Shown here piece after piece: positions 19,962 through 30,770 of a DNA stretch of 64,000 bases. How positions within the stretch are numbered: the first letter of the stretch is position 1; each line of letters begins with the position of its first letter. Both the position numbers and the translations under genes were made by a program. The stretch is taken from positions 238,507,462-238,571,461 of the forward strand of contig OY992538.1 of NCBI GenBank assembly GCA_963921195.1, in the 5' to 3' direction. The notes beneath the pieces were generated by a model. The model saw nothing but the letters and a program-made list of their open reading frames with translations, was not told the DNA's origin and did no database searches. Source of the stretch: Pegoplata infirma (lineage: Eukaryota; Arthropoda; Insecta; Diptera; Anthomyiidae).

Positions 19962-22196
19962 CACTCAAAAAAGAAGTGAAATAAAAACTGGAAAAATTAA
20001 CTAAATTTTGAGAAAAAGAGGGAATGATTTGGCTCCAAAGATTTTTTTGCTTGGTTTTAGTTCATACTTTTCCCAAAAATAAGGAAAATAAAGTTATTGA
20101 ATTTTAAGCTAATTTTAACTAGAAAATGTGAAAAATTTTATTACACTTTAGTTCATTCACATTTTACGACTAGATTGGGTCAAGACCATAGACCAATGGG
20201 TTCGGACCCTATTGGTCTAGACCCTGTTAACTCGAGACCCCGTTGGGTCCTTAAAGGGTCGTCACAGATTTTGACCCAAAACTTTTGTCCGTTTCGCTCT
20301 ACCTTGCTTAGTTTTTGAAATACGGGAATAAGGGACCTGATAGGGCCTTGAAAATATTTAAAACTGGATAACTCTAAAACTATAAGCCGCAGGGCTTTCG
20401 GGTATTTTTCGGAAGTGTTGTACGAGTCAAAAGCTACAAAAATGCCGTTGGACTTGTTCTCGCTTTGGCAGTATTTACCGAGATATGTGAATATATACAA
20501 TATCGGGAATTTTAAATTTTAGATCCGAAATTAGGGTCTTGAGACCACGACAGATATGCAGAGCTGGGCTATACCATATTTTCTTTGCCGTCTTCCTTTT
20601 GAACATTTTATCCGTTTCGTTCTATCTCGCTTAGTTTTCGAGAAATCGCTATTTTGAATTTACTAAATCCTTCGAAGTACTCTTCCTCAATTCAAAGAAG
20701 AGAAATACGATGATGTTTTTTTTAGTAAATTTTAAGTAAATTTGAACTAAATTGTTTTTAAAGAAATATGTCTTAAAAATAAAGATACGTTTCTTAGATT
20801 TGTGGAAAATTTCTTTGGCAGTAAGAATTTTTTCCTTATATTAAAAAACTCCACTTAAAGAAAACTATGAACTATTTATAAGTAATAATATATGGGGCAT
20901 TCCATGTGAAATCGGACACTTTGAAAAACTTTTTTTTTAGATTTTCCCAATTTGTTTACAGTTTTTAGTACAAGATTTTTTAAAAACATACCTACGCCCT
21001 ATCTCCACTCCCTAAGTTGGCTCCCATACAAAATTACATTTTTATAAAATTTGCTCCAACTGTTATGGGAGCCTACTTAGGGAGTGGAGATAGGGCGTAG
21101 GCATGTTTTGAAAAAATGTTGTAGGGTAAAAATAAATGGGGGTCGGTCTCACTAATGACCCCTCTCGGACGCACCATTGGACCGGTAGAAGCTGATTAAA
21201 TAAAACAAATTTACAAAAAATAAAAAAAATTGTATGGGGACCGCCTTAACAGTTAAAGATAGAGGGTAGGTGTGTTCAGAAAAAATGTTTGGACTAAAAA
21301 AATATTGTGGGTCGGTCATACATTTTGTTGCTCTAAGGGCACTATTAGGGCAGTTAGAGCGGTTGGAACAAATTTAAAAAAATGTCGTTTTGTGTGGGAG
21401 CCCCCTTAGAAATTGGAGATAGGGTATTAGTTTGTTCCAAAGAAATGTTAAGACGTAAAAATTAATGGGGGTTGGTCTTATAAAGGACCCCTCTATGACG
21501 CACCATTGGAGCAGTAAAAATGATTTTAAGATTGAAAAATTACAATAAAATTTTTTCAAAAAATTTTAAAAAATAGTAATAATCGTTATCCCACGATCTT
21601 CCTGGGCAAAAAATTTGTAGAATTGATAGAAGTTTAACACAAAAAAAATTTCAAAAAAATCGAAGAGTACAAACATTTTCAAAAATGAGATTTAAATTTT
21701 AAAACTTAAAATTCGCATACTAGAGATTTTTTGGGGATTTTTTTTAGAAAGTACGTCAAAAACAAAAATTAAAAAAAAAAAATTTAAATTTGGACCATTA
21801 TTGAAGAAGTTATGAGTAAAGGAAGTTTGGGTAAAGGAGCAAACTACCAATTTTTAAAAATTCGATATCTTTTGAACGGGTCATCAAAAAAATCTGAAAA
21901 TTTATCACGAAGGAGCTTTCGAAGGGTACTGTCGAAGGGTTAGGAAAATCTAAAAAAAAAATTATTCAAAGTGTCCGATTTGACATGGAATGCCCCATAT
22001 ATAATAGTTTTGATCACATGACCAATTTTTTTTATTTATTCTTTCTATTTATTTACAACTCATTTTTATTTATTCTATTTATTTACAACTCAATTTTTTG
22101 ATTAAATTTAACTAAATTCTGGGAAAATTTATGATAAATTTTCAAAGACATTTTTTCCTAAATTTTAGTTATGTCTTTTTTTAGTGTATGCTAGTT
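19962..22196. mobile_element. CACTCAAAA-family MITE with a nested long-TIR element
   Basis: CACTCAAAAAAGAAGTG (left) and CACTAAAAAAAGACATAAC (right, inverted) are flanked by TA (19960-19961, 22197-22198). Outer parts have ATTTAACTAAATTCTGGGAA words. The core (20160-20260) is a run of ACCC...GGGT palindromes such as GGACCCTATTGGTCTAGACC. The 1.1-kb element at 20894-21996 interrupts the right half; without it the MITE is about 1.1 kb. It shares its core with 5860, 13462 and 24252. Confidence 0.8.
20894..21996. mobile_element. Long-TIR element, GGGGCATTCCA family
   Basis: GGGGCATTCCATGTGAAATC and, inverted, GGGGCATTCCATGTCAAATC open about 55 bp of terminal inverted repeat. Flanks read ATATAT on both sides, so the duplication length (2, 4 or 6 bp) is ambiguous. 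Inside is a strong hairpin (20975-21110, CTACGCCCTATCTCCACTCC) and three diverged direct repeats of about 150-170 bp with GGGGGTYGGTC and GACGCACCATTGGA words (21120, 21290, 21450). No transposase is seen. Related ends occur at 36528 and 38819. Confidence 0.8.
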
Positions 22197-23140
22197 TAGC
22201 TTAGAAGTCCTTAAAATTCCACTGGTTTCCTTGGACCTCTAAACTTTTGTTTAACAAATCGCTGCCTCAAAATACGAACGTCGTATTTTTTCGACGTACC
22301 ATGACTCTGGCAACGCAACTGTCGCAAAATTAATGTTCACTAGTGGCATAAATTTTAGAACTAGTTACAGAGTATATTTTTATACACTCAAAAATTAAGT
22401 TTAAAAAATATAATTTTTAAGCGCAAGTATAGCATAAACCAATTTGAAACCATAGTTTCAATATACTATTATGCTTTATACCAAACTTTTATATTTTTCT
22501 CACTGCGAAAATCTAAAAATCATGACGTGATAGAAAAATTTGGATAACATATTTAGAATCCGGCAATTACAGACTTCCAGAATTACTTATCCGAGTGCAA
22601 ACAGAAAAAACATTTTTTGTGTGGTATTCTTATGAATTTAAACAAATAAATTACTTCAATAAGTAAAATTGTAATCAAGCTCGAGGCTTGATTGCCATTT
22701 TACTAGTTAAAAACAAAAACGTTGAAAAAAGAAACACATGCAATAGTTGAAATAAATAACTTAATTTTGTAAAATAAAAAAAAAATTCAATATTATTTAC
22801 TATTTGCTATCGATAACAAAATATAAAACATCGTTAGCCTAAAAGCCCTGACAATAACAAAAAGAAAATAAAATAGTAAAAGTACTTAATAGTCATTCAT
22901 GCAAAAAATTGTCTCATTACATAGTAAGCTCATAATTTAAAATTTTACTGGCGTAGTTGTTTCTGTTGTTGTTGCTGTTGTTGTTACTGCTGCTGCTAAA
23001 AGTGTTGTTTTTGTTTCTCACTTGTATATATTCTTCATAAAGAAGTTGTTGTTATGATTTTTTGTTGTTTTAATTTTTCCTCTTTTTTTATCTATGAATT
23101 GTTGTCAAATTTATAAGCACATCTTTCTACAACTTGTTAT
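22197..23140. other. AT-rich sequence with simple GTT/GCT repeats
   Basis: Mostly unremarkable. Near 22500-22600, ATGACGTGATAGAAAAATTT resembles part of the Harbinger-like foldback at 32408-33264. Around 22955-23000 there is a GTT/GCT trinucleotide run of the kind common in fly introns and UTRs. Confidence 0.4.
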
Positions 23141-23320
23141 TTTTGTTATTGTTTTATACACACACACACACAGACTTACATACACATGACTACATACTTA
23201 TATACATAAATATATATATTTTTCACTTTTTTTTGTTATTGTTTTATACACACACACACACAGACTTACATACACATGACTACATACTTATATACATAAA
23301 TATATATATTTTTCACTTTT
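23141..23320. repeat. 90-bp tandem duplication with a CA microsatellite
   Basis: TTTTGTTATTGTTTTATACA, CACACACACACAGACTTACA and ATATATATATTTTTCAC occur in both copies (23141-23230, 23231-23320), which appear identical. It is a recent local duplication. The frame at 23134-23352 is read through the repeat and is not a gene. Confidence 0.95.
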
Positions 23321-24249
23321 TTTTCTCATTTTCCATTTTTAAGTGTACATAGACTTTTATAACATTTTCCACAACTTTTAAAGTCTCCTAGAGCAGCTTC
23401 GTTCTATTATTTTAATATGTTTTGTTCAGTTTTATTCCCTAAACACAATTTTATATTATACGACAAGTACTATTAAAATTTTTTATTATTTTATATGATA
23501 AAAAAAACTTTATCATTTATTAAGATTTATTGCTTCAAACAAAAATTTCAAGTATTTTATTTTGTTTCTTTCTTGTTATCTATCTTTTCTTTTTATAAAA
23601 AAAAACAAAAATTATATTTTTCAACAATTTCGACCAGGTATTCTTTAAGTAATGGAGAAAAAAATGTGTTAAGAAATTAATACGAATCCTCGTCTTCCAG
23701 CCACATGTTTACACTTTAAATATTAGAGAGCAACTGAAATAATTTGGAAAGTAAAACAAGTTTTTGTATAAACATGTACTGTAAAGAAGATAATAATGAT
23801 GATGATTTTAATGTTGTTATGAAGAAGGATTTTACTACAATTGTACAAAAGCTTTATTTTCACTCTCTTGTGCTCTCCTAAAAGCATACTATGAAAAAGG
23901 ATGCTGTGTTAATAGAAAAATACTGGGTTTAGTTTTGGTTATGGAAAAAAACAAAAAAAAAATAAATGATAAATATCTCCATCAACAGCATGTAAACAAA
24001 ATATTTTAAAATATATATTAAAAAAACAGATTTAAGATGTATAAATCACAAGTAATAAATTAAAACATATAATAGACACACATCTACATATATTTGGTGT
24101 TTTTAGTACACTCAAAATAAAATGTCGGTGTTTGACAAACAAACATTAAAATCGGTAAAAAAAAGAAGAACAAGTTTTAAAATGTTGCCTTTTTATATTA
24201 CAAAAATTAGTGGTCAAACGAATTGAAGGTTAAAAATGCGGATTTTTTC
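23321..24249. other. AT-rich non-repeat sequence
   Basis: No repeat family is recognised. A weak 3' splice-site-like CCTCGTCTTCCAG at 23687-23699 precedes a 13-codon frame to a stop; I do not annotate it as an exon. Poly-A-signal-like AATAAA words occur near 23960 but prove nothing in such AT-rich DNA. Confidence 0.35.
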
Positions 24250-24251
24250 TA

Positions 24252-25125
24252 CACTCAAAAAAATACATTAGTAGATTTACTAATTTTTTTTGCTAATGCT
24301 GGTTAGCTAACTTTTAGCAAATTTTTAGTTGAGATTAGCATGTTAGCAAAAATATCTTGTAAACTTCATTTAGCGCATTAGCAATTTTAAACAAAATTCG
24401 AACTGATTTTTTTTTGCTAGATTTAAAATTGAGTTAACCAAATTTTTACAAGCTTTTTTGCTAATATTAGCAAAATAAATGGTAGATTTTTTTTTATTTT
24501 AAGAAAACTTAAAATGGCGCTATCTCGGAAACTAAGCCAGATAGAGCAAAATGGAGGCCATTTTTGGTTCTCGGGCTCTCCATAGTATCGCCGGTCCTCT
24601 TCACTTGTGTGGACCCTAATGGGCCCTAACTTTGGATCCAACAAAATTAGCATTCCCGAAAATTTTAAAATGCTCATATCTCGGTTAATATTGCCGACAC
24701 AACAAAAAGTCCGAAAGCATTTTTGTAGCTCTCAACACGTAGAACAAGACCGCAAAAGCTCTCCGAGTAATATTTTTGAAGTTATCGAGTTTTTTAATTC
24801 TCAAGACCCCAGTGGTCCCTTATAATCACATATCTCAAAAACTAAGCAAGGTAGAGCGAAACGGACAAAAATTTTGGATCAAAAATTATGACGATTTTCA
24901 AGGAACCCAACTAGGCCTAGGCCCATTGGGGTCTGGACCTATCGGGTCCGAACCCAATGGGGTCCTCAGATGTGTATGAACTAAGTTAAAAAAAAATAGT
25001 TAACTAATTATTGGCAAAACAATTGTGCTAACTTTAGCAAAAAAATTGTGGGTTCAAAATCAGCAAATTTTCTTGTAGGTTTACAAGCTTTTTTTGCTAA
25101 CATTACAGTTTTTTTTTTTTGAGTG
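24252..25125. mobile_element. CACTCAAAA-family MITE with TTAGCAAA arms
   Basis: CACTCAAAAAAATACATTAG and, inverted, CACTCAAAAAAAAAAAACTG are flanked by TA on both sides (24250-24251, 25126-25127). The arms carry many TTAGCAAA/TTTGCTAA words, unlike the arms of the relatives at 13462 and 19962. The 450-bp core (AAACTAAGCCAGATAGAGC, CGAACCCAATGGGGTCCTCA) is shared with them. Confidence 0.88.
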
Positions 25126-26559
25126 TACTGTATTTAAAAGAATTTCAGTTTTTGTTTGGATCGTTGGTGAAAAAAAATTAATAACCATTAAAAAATGGTC
25201 CAAATGCCAGTGTCTCCCAATTTTTCTAGATCAATTCGCGAAAAATGCAAAAAAAAGTCAGAAAGTGGGTATAAAAATAACATTACCGTGCCTTTCAGGT
25301 TTTTTAAATAATTTCGCCTTTTTGCGAAAAATGCAAACAAAATATGATGTTAAATTGTGTTTCACAAAAGAATCTATATATATAAAAGAGTAACGTGACT
25401 GACTGATTGACTGACTGACTGATCATCACCCAGCCTTAGTGGGGTAAAATGGCTAAAAAGGTGTATTTTGATATTTTCTGACGTAATCTAGAAACTTAAG
25501 ATTAGGCATGGACGTATTCAGGGGGGGGGGGCAGGGGGCCCGGGCCCCCCCCTTTTGGATTGAAAAAAATTAAAAAATTAATTCTCTTCAACACATAATA
25601 CAAGTAACAAACATAAATTTTTTAGTATTGCAAATATTTTGGTTTTTAAAGAAAATTTTTAATATCTTTTTATAAAAACTCTTGATTTTATTAAATTTTC
25701 GTTTTCAAAAAGTTATTTATATCGAAATATCTGTAAAATATATGTCGAAAACACATTATATTAGGTTTATTTAATGAAATTTATGCATCAGGATCATGAA
25801 AACAGTTTTCTGTACAAAATTTCAAACTCTGAGGTTCTAAGAGCCTTTTTATTTTTTTTAAAGTCTCAGGTTCTGAGATATTATTTCCAAAAAAAATTCT
25901 TAGATTTTGAAAAATTTGTTCTAAAGAAAATTTTCATATATAACTTTTAATTTGGCACTTTTTTTAAAAAATCAGGTTTGAATTAAAAAACTGCAGTTTT
26001 AAATAATAAAAAACGACTTAGGACAATATTTAAACTGGCAAAAAAAATTCGATTATTTTTTTTTAAACATTGCGCCAACGCAATAATATGTAACAGTAGA
26101 GCCGTAAAAATCGCTAAGGCATTAACAAATTTTTCAAGTCTTAATATCTTGATAACGGAATGTTATACGAAAATTTAGATGGCTGATTTGGAATCATGTC
26201 CTTTATTATGGCTCTTACGTGAGAATACATAGCAATAATGACTAAATAAGACTTTTTTTTAATTTTCAAACGTGAATATTCCGAAAATGAAACCCGATTA
26301 CGAATACGTAACAGTAGAACCATAAACATGCCGAAATTAGCGGTTTTGAATTTTCAAACGCAAATATCGGAAATATGTTAAACTATTAAGATATTTGGTT
26401 ATATTATTTGGAATCAGGAAAGCTAAATCAATGTTGTTCATATAATTTGATTTTTTGCAAATCAAGCGTGTTTCTCAGAATATTTTATATAGCAAACTTC
26501 TAAGATTTTGATACATTTTTTCAATAAAAAATCTCAGATCCTAAAGAAGTTTTTACTAC

Positions 26560-27244
26560 ACAGAAAAAAATATGGAGGAAACAAATTTGAGTAATCACTT
26601 GTTTAATTTTTTAAAACAAATTTGAGTAATTTTTTAATTGACGCAATTAAAAATTTACTCAAAAATTGAAAATAAAAAATATGGAGGAAACAAATTTGAG
26701 TAATCACTTGTTTAATTTTTTAAAACAAATTTGAGTAATTTTTTAATTGACGCAATTAAAAATTTACTCAAAAATTGAAAATAAAATTTGAGTAAATAAT
26801 TTAATACAAATTTAAAGTTTTTTTTTCTCTTGGTGTTTTGAATTCTCATTTAGTTTATTGTTTTTTGTATATGTACATGAAAGTTTGAAATCATCTTTAT
26901 AAAATTTTACTTTGTCTTGAAGACATAAGTATATTTGGTAAAGTTTGTAAAAGCAATTTTTTTGGAAAAAAAAAATTAGAAACTTTTTAAAAAAATAATT
27001 TGATACATTTTGAGTAAATTTTTACTTGACACAATTAAAAAGTTACTTAAAAATATTCAAAAATTTTAAGTAAAGATTTAATTGTGTGAATTAATAATTT
27101 ACTCAAATTTTTTATTAAGCATTTAATAATTTTTTATTAAAAGTTTACTCAATACTATTAAAACGTTTACTGGTGGAAAATTGAGTAATTTTTTACTCAA
27201 TAGTATTAAAAATTTACTCAAAAATTTTTTTTTTTTTTTCTGTG
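26560..27244. mobile_element. TA-flanked MITE (CACAGAAAAAAA) with internal duplication
   Basis: CACAGAAAAAAA at both ends (inverted at the right) is flanked by TA (26558-26559, 27245-27246). A 109-bp segment starting TATGGAGGAAACAAATTTGA is duplicated in tandem (about 26571 and 26680). The body is built of TTTGAGTAAATTTTTA/TTACTCAAAA words in both orientations. It lies within the 3-kb hAT-type element. Confidence 0.88.
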
Positions 27245-27510
27245 TATAGATGAATTCTCAAATTCTAAAAAAAAATTTTATAAAAAAATTTTCAAATGCA
27301 TAAAACTTGCACTTATGAGACAGGTTTTTGGTAAAGAATAAATTTTTTGCGTAATTTAAATAAGTTTTTGGTAAATTAACAATTTTTTGCGTAATTTAAC
27401 CAAGTTTTTGTTTTAAAAAATGGGCTAAATTACGCAAAAGCAATTGGTGAGTTGTTTTTATTAACTAAAAATTTGGCTAATATGTGTGTAAGTGTTTTTA
27501 GCGTGCAGAT

Positions 27511-28327
27511 TAGAGTATTCAAAGCCGAAACCGAAAACCGGTTAACCGGTTTTTTCATTTTTAGAAACTCGACCGGTTTCGAATAGTTTTGAATTTCGAA
27601 TATTCGAGAAACCGTTTTTTTTGTGTCGGTTAACCGGTTTTATAAAAAGGTTTAATATAATGAGTTAAAATATGTATTGACATTACACAGTTTTTTAGAA
27701 ACACTCACATAACTTAGCGGTACTACTATAATCAGTTTGTGGATATGTTGGTATGTCAATATCAATATGTCAACGAGTTCCGGTTGTCCGTCTCTTCTTT
27801 AACATTGAAATCAATATATATTTTTCTAAATTTGGCACCTTGGAGTTCTATGACAAACCATTTTTTTTTTAAATTATCCTTTTTAAATTGTTGAAATCGG
27901 AATGGGCTAAATCAGCCCAAATGAATATGTTAGGACAGATATGTGAATTTATTATTAATTGTTCTCTTTAAGCAATTCAATAAAAACAAATTTTTAAATA
28001 AAATCTCTACGGATTTCCGCTCGCAATTGCAAAGAATTCAAATTTAGTTGTTACTTCCTGTCAAAGTTTCCAGAGAAATTGTGCGACGTTAACGGTGTCA
28101 TACAGATGATACTATTTTCGCTATGACTTATCGATTTTGTGTTTATTGGGTTATGCCTGTTTTGTAAAAATATAATTAAATTTAATTAATTTTTAACCTG
28201 AAGAATAAAAACCGAAAAAAACGGTTTTTTGCTAAAACCGAAACCGAAAACCGGTTTTTCAGAAATAAGCTTTTTTGAATAAACCGAAAACCGGTTTTTA
28301 AAAATGGCCGGTTTTTTGAATACACTA
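27511..28327. mobile_element. hAT-type non-autonomous element with AACCGGTT repeats
   Basis: TAGAGTATTCAAAGCCG and, inverted, TAGTGTATTCAAAAAACCGG fit YAGNG. Flanks 27503-27510 and 28328-28335 are both GTGCAGAT, a perfect 8-bp duplication. Subterminal DNA repeats ACCGAAAACCGGTTAACCGG-type palindromes on each side, echoing the CCCGGGATT design of the elements at 8062 and 15970. It is nested in the element at 25507-28514. The 66-residue frame there is repeat-derived. Confidence 0.92.
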
Positions 28328-28540
28328 GTGCAGATTCTGAGATGTTTTAAATTTTTACGAGATATTCTTTCTCTGGACAAATTCACATTTTTTTTTTGTA
28401 AAGGGGGGGGGGGGGATTGGGGTAGAAGCGTAGTCCTAGAAAATAATGTTATGATGAAAAAAAAAAATTTTTGAGTTGGGCCCCCCCCTTTTCAAATTCC
28501 TGGATACGTCGCTGAGATTAGGAATGTAAAATTATGTTTG

Positions 28541-28930
28541 TACTTTTAATATTTGGTGAAACAATGATCCTTGATAATTGAAATATGGAATGTAGGATCC
28601 TTTGGTAAAGAAAAAAACATTCTGGAAGAGGTACTTTTTGGAAATTTCGTTATCGGGGGAAAGTAAGTGTACTTTTGGTACTTTTTTTTTGGTTCCGATA
28701 ATAATGACCTTAAAAGTTTGAATTTTGGAATGCAGGGTCCTTCGATGAAAAAACCATTCTGCGAAAATATTTTTAAAAAAATTCCGATTCTAGACATATA
28801 AAAAGTGTTTTTGTAATACTTTTTTATATTTCATGAAGTAATGATTCTAGGCACTGCCATTTTGAATGCTCGATCGTATAGTGAACAAATGTTTTGGAAA
28901 AAGTTATTTTTGGAAATTTTGTTTCTACGT
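28541..28930. repeat. Three diverged tandem units of about 130 bp
   Basis: Each unit has a TACTTTT start, then GATAATTGAAATATGGAATG or a variant (TTTGAATTTTGGAATGCAGG; CATTTTGAATGCTCGATCG), a CATTCTGG/CATTCTGCG-like word and TTTTTGGAAATTT. The units start at about 28541, 28677 and 28818. They are internal to the element at 25366-29162. Confidence 0.6.
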
Positions 28931-29219
28931 AGAGAAATGAAAATTACATGAAACGAAAGGAGATGAATTGGAAACGAAATGGAGAAGAACGGGGAACGAA
29001 ATGGAATAGAGCAGGGAACAATATGTAATGATACTTTTTACTAAAATTTTTCGTATTTAACTTTTTTTACTCCATTTTTTTTAAATCGGTAGAGTAATCC
29101 TGATCCTTCTATTATCCGGTATTCAATACAACCGATAACGAAGTACCGGGATGGTAAGCTAGTATGAAATAAATCAAAAAAATTAGTAAATATACTACTG
29201 AGAAGAATAGTGTTACTAG

Positions 29220-29748
29220 ATGTCTTCAGTAAAATTAAATGTCAGTTCTTTTTTAAGAACATATTAACCCTCTATCTCCTAGTTTTAGGGGTCATTTTTG
29301 TCCTTATTTTAAATACTCTCCTAGAAAACCATTAAATTGTGCATTTAAAGGGTTAAAATGTTACACAAAAATGTTTTGCATCAAATTTTACTAGGGGTTG
29401 TCAAAGACCAAAAGTTCGTGGGATGTTAGTAGAATGCTTAAAAATGTAAAATTGTAATGTATTATATTTTATTAAATTGTGTTTCACCAAAGATACTTTA
29501 CAATTTTACTTTTTTAAACATTTTGCTAGCATCGCACAAATTATTGGCCTTTGACAACTCCTAGTGAAATTTGATGCAAAACATTTTTGTAAAACATTTT
29601 TGTAAAACATTTTAACCCTTTAAATGCACAATTTAATGGTTTTCTAGGAGAGCATTACAAATGAGGACAAAAATTACCCTTAAAAATGGGAGATAGAGGA
29701 TTAATATGTTGTACGAAAAGAACCGTCTCTAAATTTCACTAAAGACAT
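29220..29748. mobile_element. Foldback element, TAACCCTCTATCTCC family
   Basis: ATGTCTTCAGTAAAATTAAA and ATATTAACCCTCTATCTCCT on the left pair with the inverted GGGAGATAGAGGATTAATAT and TTTCACTAAAGACAT on the right. The arms are about 200 bp and include TAGAAAACCATTAAATTGTG and GACAACCCCTAGTAAAATTT (as complements). A second member with the same arm order is at 33712-34262. No coding capacity and no clear target duplication. Confidence 0.75.
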
Positions 29749-30127
29749 GTTCAATCATTATTTAGCTCACAACTAGATTTAATACATTATTAGACTTATT
29801 TCACATTGTTTTGGAAAAACACAACTTTTTTACTGGCGCTTTTCGCGAAAACGCGAATTGATCTAGAAAAACTGGGAGACACGTGCATTTTATTTTCAGA
29901 ATTTGTAGGTCTGGTCTATGAGTATAAAAGTGTGTCGGACGCTGTAATCAAAATGATAATTTTTTGCATGACGCCATCACTAAATGAAAAGGAGTTTTTG
30001 CATAGTTAAATCAAAAAAAATTTATACTTATAAAATCGGGACTAAAACATATTAAATTCAAAAAAAAATCAACTTTATTATTATATTTCGCTCAGTGTAG
30101 ATTTGATTAAAATTTTTTTAGTCGCTT
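29749..30127. other. AT-rich sequence with an arm inverted relative to 25208-25246
   Basis: GCGAATTGATCTAGAAAAAC and TGGGAGACACGTGCATTTT (29853-29890) are the reverse complement of CCCAATTTTTCTAGATCAAT with its flanks near 25215. The 67-residue frame at 29806-30009 runs over this and is not supported as a gene. Confidence 0.5.
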
Positions 30128-30770
30128 CCCAGTCAGAAAAATACAACCGCAAAAGCGTTGTGGACGGTTGTACGAGCGTTCTGTATACCAACTTCAAGCG
30201 CCTTCAGATGATCCGAATGATAACATCGATCTACTCTAGGTTTAAAGCGTTTTAAAAGCGATGTAAAAAAGTGCTTTAAGAACGTTTTTTTAATGTCATC
30301 AAAGCGCTTTAAAACCCCAAAATAAAGAATTTTTTTTTAGTTCGGTTATAATAATTTGTTTGATACAAAGTGAAAACCGAAAAAAAAGTTTTTGTTGTCA
30401 AAAGAACTTAGAAAATTTAAAAAAAAAATTTTCGAAACTTAGAAAATTTAAAAAAAAAATCTAAAAACATTTTTTATGATTTTTTTTAACTAAAAAACAA
30501 ACAAAAAAAATTGACAAAAAATTGTTATTCAAAAATAGTTTCGGAACTTAGAAATTTTTTTCCAAAAAAAAAAAATAAATATAAAGAACTCTTAAAACGC
30601 AAAGCGTTCCAAAAAACGTTTTGAGATTGCTTTTTTTTGTTATAGAGCTTTCAGAACACTTTTCAAAAACGCTTGCAAAGCGTTTGAAAATAGCGTTTTG
30701 AGAATGCTTTTTCTTGTTACAGTGCTTTCAGAACGCTTTTTTTTAGAACCGTCGTCAATTTCTGCTTGGG
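30128..30770. mobile_element. TIR element CCCAGTCAGAAA, rich in AAAGCG words
   Basis: CCCAGTCAGAAAAATA (left) and CCCAAGCAGAAATTGACGAC (right, inverted) look like terminal inverted repeats of a 643-bp element. Inside, AAAGCG/CGCTTT words recur many times on both sides of an AT-rich centre, so most of it can fold. Target duplication is unclear. No coding capacity; class unknown. Confidence 0.55.

Larger units (their letters stand above)
25507..28514. mobile_element. 3-kb hAT-type element with poly-G/poly-C termini
   Basis: The termini are CATGGACGTATTCAGG (left) and CAGCGACGTATCCAGG (right, inverted), followed by G runs and CCCGGGCCCCCCCC/GGGCCCCCCC. Flanks 25499-25506 and 28515-28522 are both AGATTAGG, a perfect 8-bp duplication. 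CAGCG fits the hAT CAGNG rule; the left CATGG has one change. The interior (25800-25930, 26500-26550, 28330-28350) has TCTCAGATYCTGAGA-like words similar to the minisatellite at 55199. It also contains a MITE (26560) and a smaller hAT-type element (27511). No intact transposase is visible. Confidence 0.88.
25366..29162 (+). mobile_element. Unclassified dispersed element interrupted by a hAT-type element
   Basis: It begins near CTATATATATAAAAGAGTAA and a GACT microsatellite (25395-25422) and runs to CTAGAAACTT. It resumes after the hAT-type element at 28523, passes three diverged tandem units (28541-28930) and a GGAAACGAAATGGAGAAGAA tract. It ends ACGAAGTACCGGGATGGTAA followed by GCTAGTA. TATATA-plus-tetranucleotide starts with CGGG...AGCTAGT-like ends are a pattern I know from dispersed repeats in many arthropods. 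Class and exact ends are uncertain. Confidence 0.45.

Noticed and set aside
23687..23741. A last coding exon on the plus strand after CCTCGTCTTCCAG
   Set aside because: Only 13 codons to the stop, a mediocre pyrimidine tract and no upstream exon in the window. In AT-rich DNA such sites arise often by chance.
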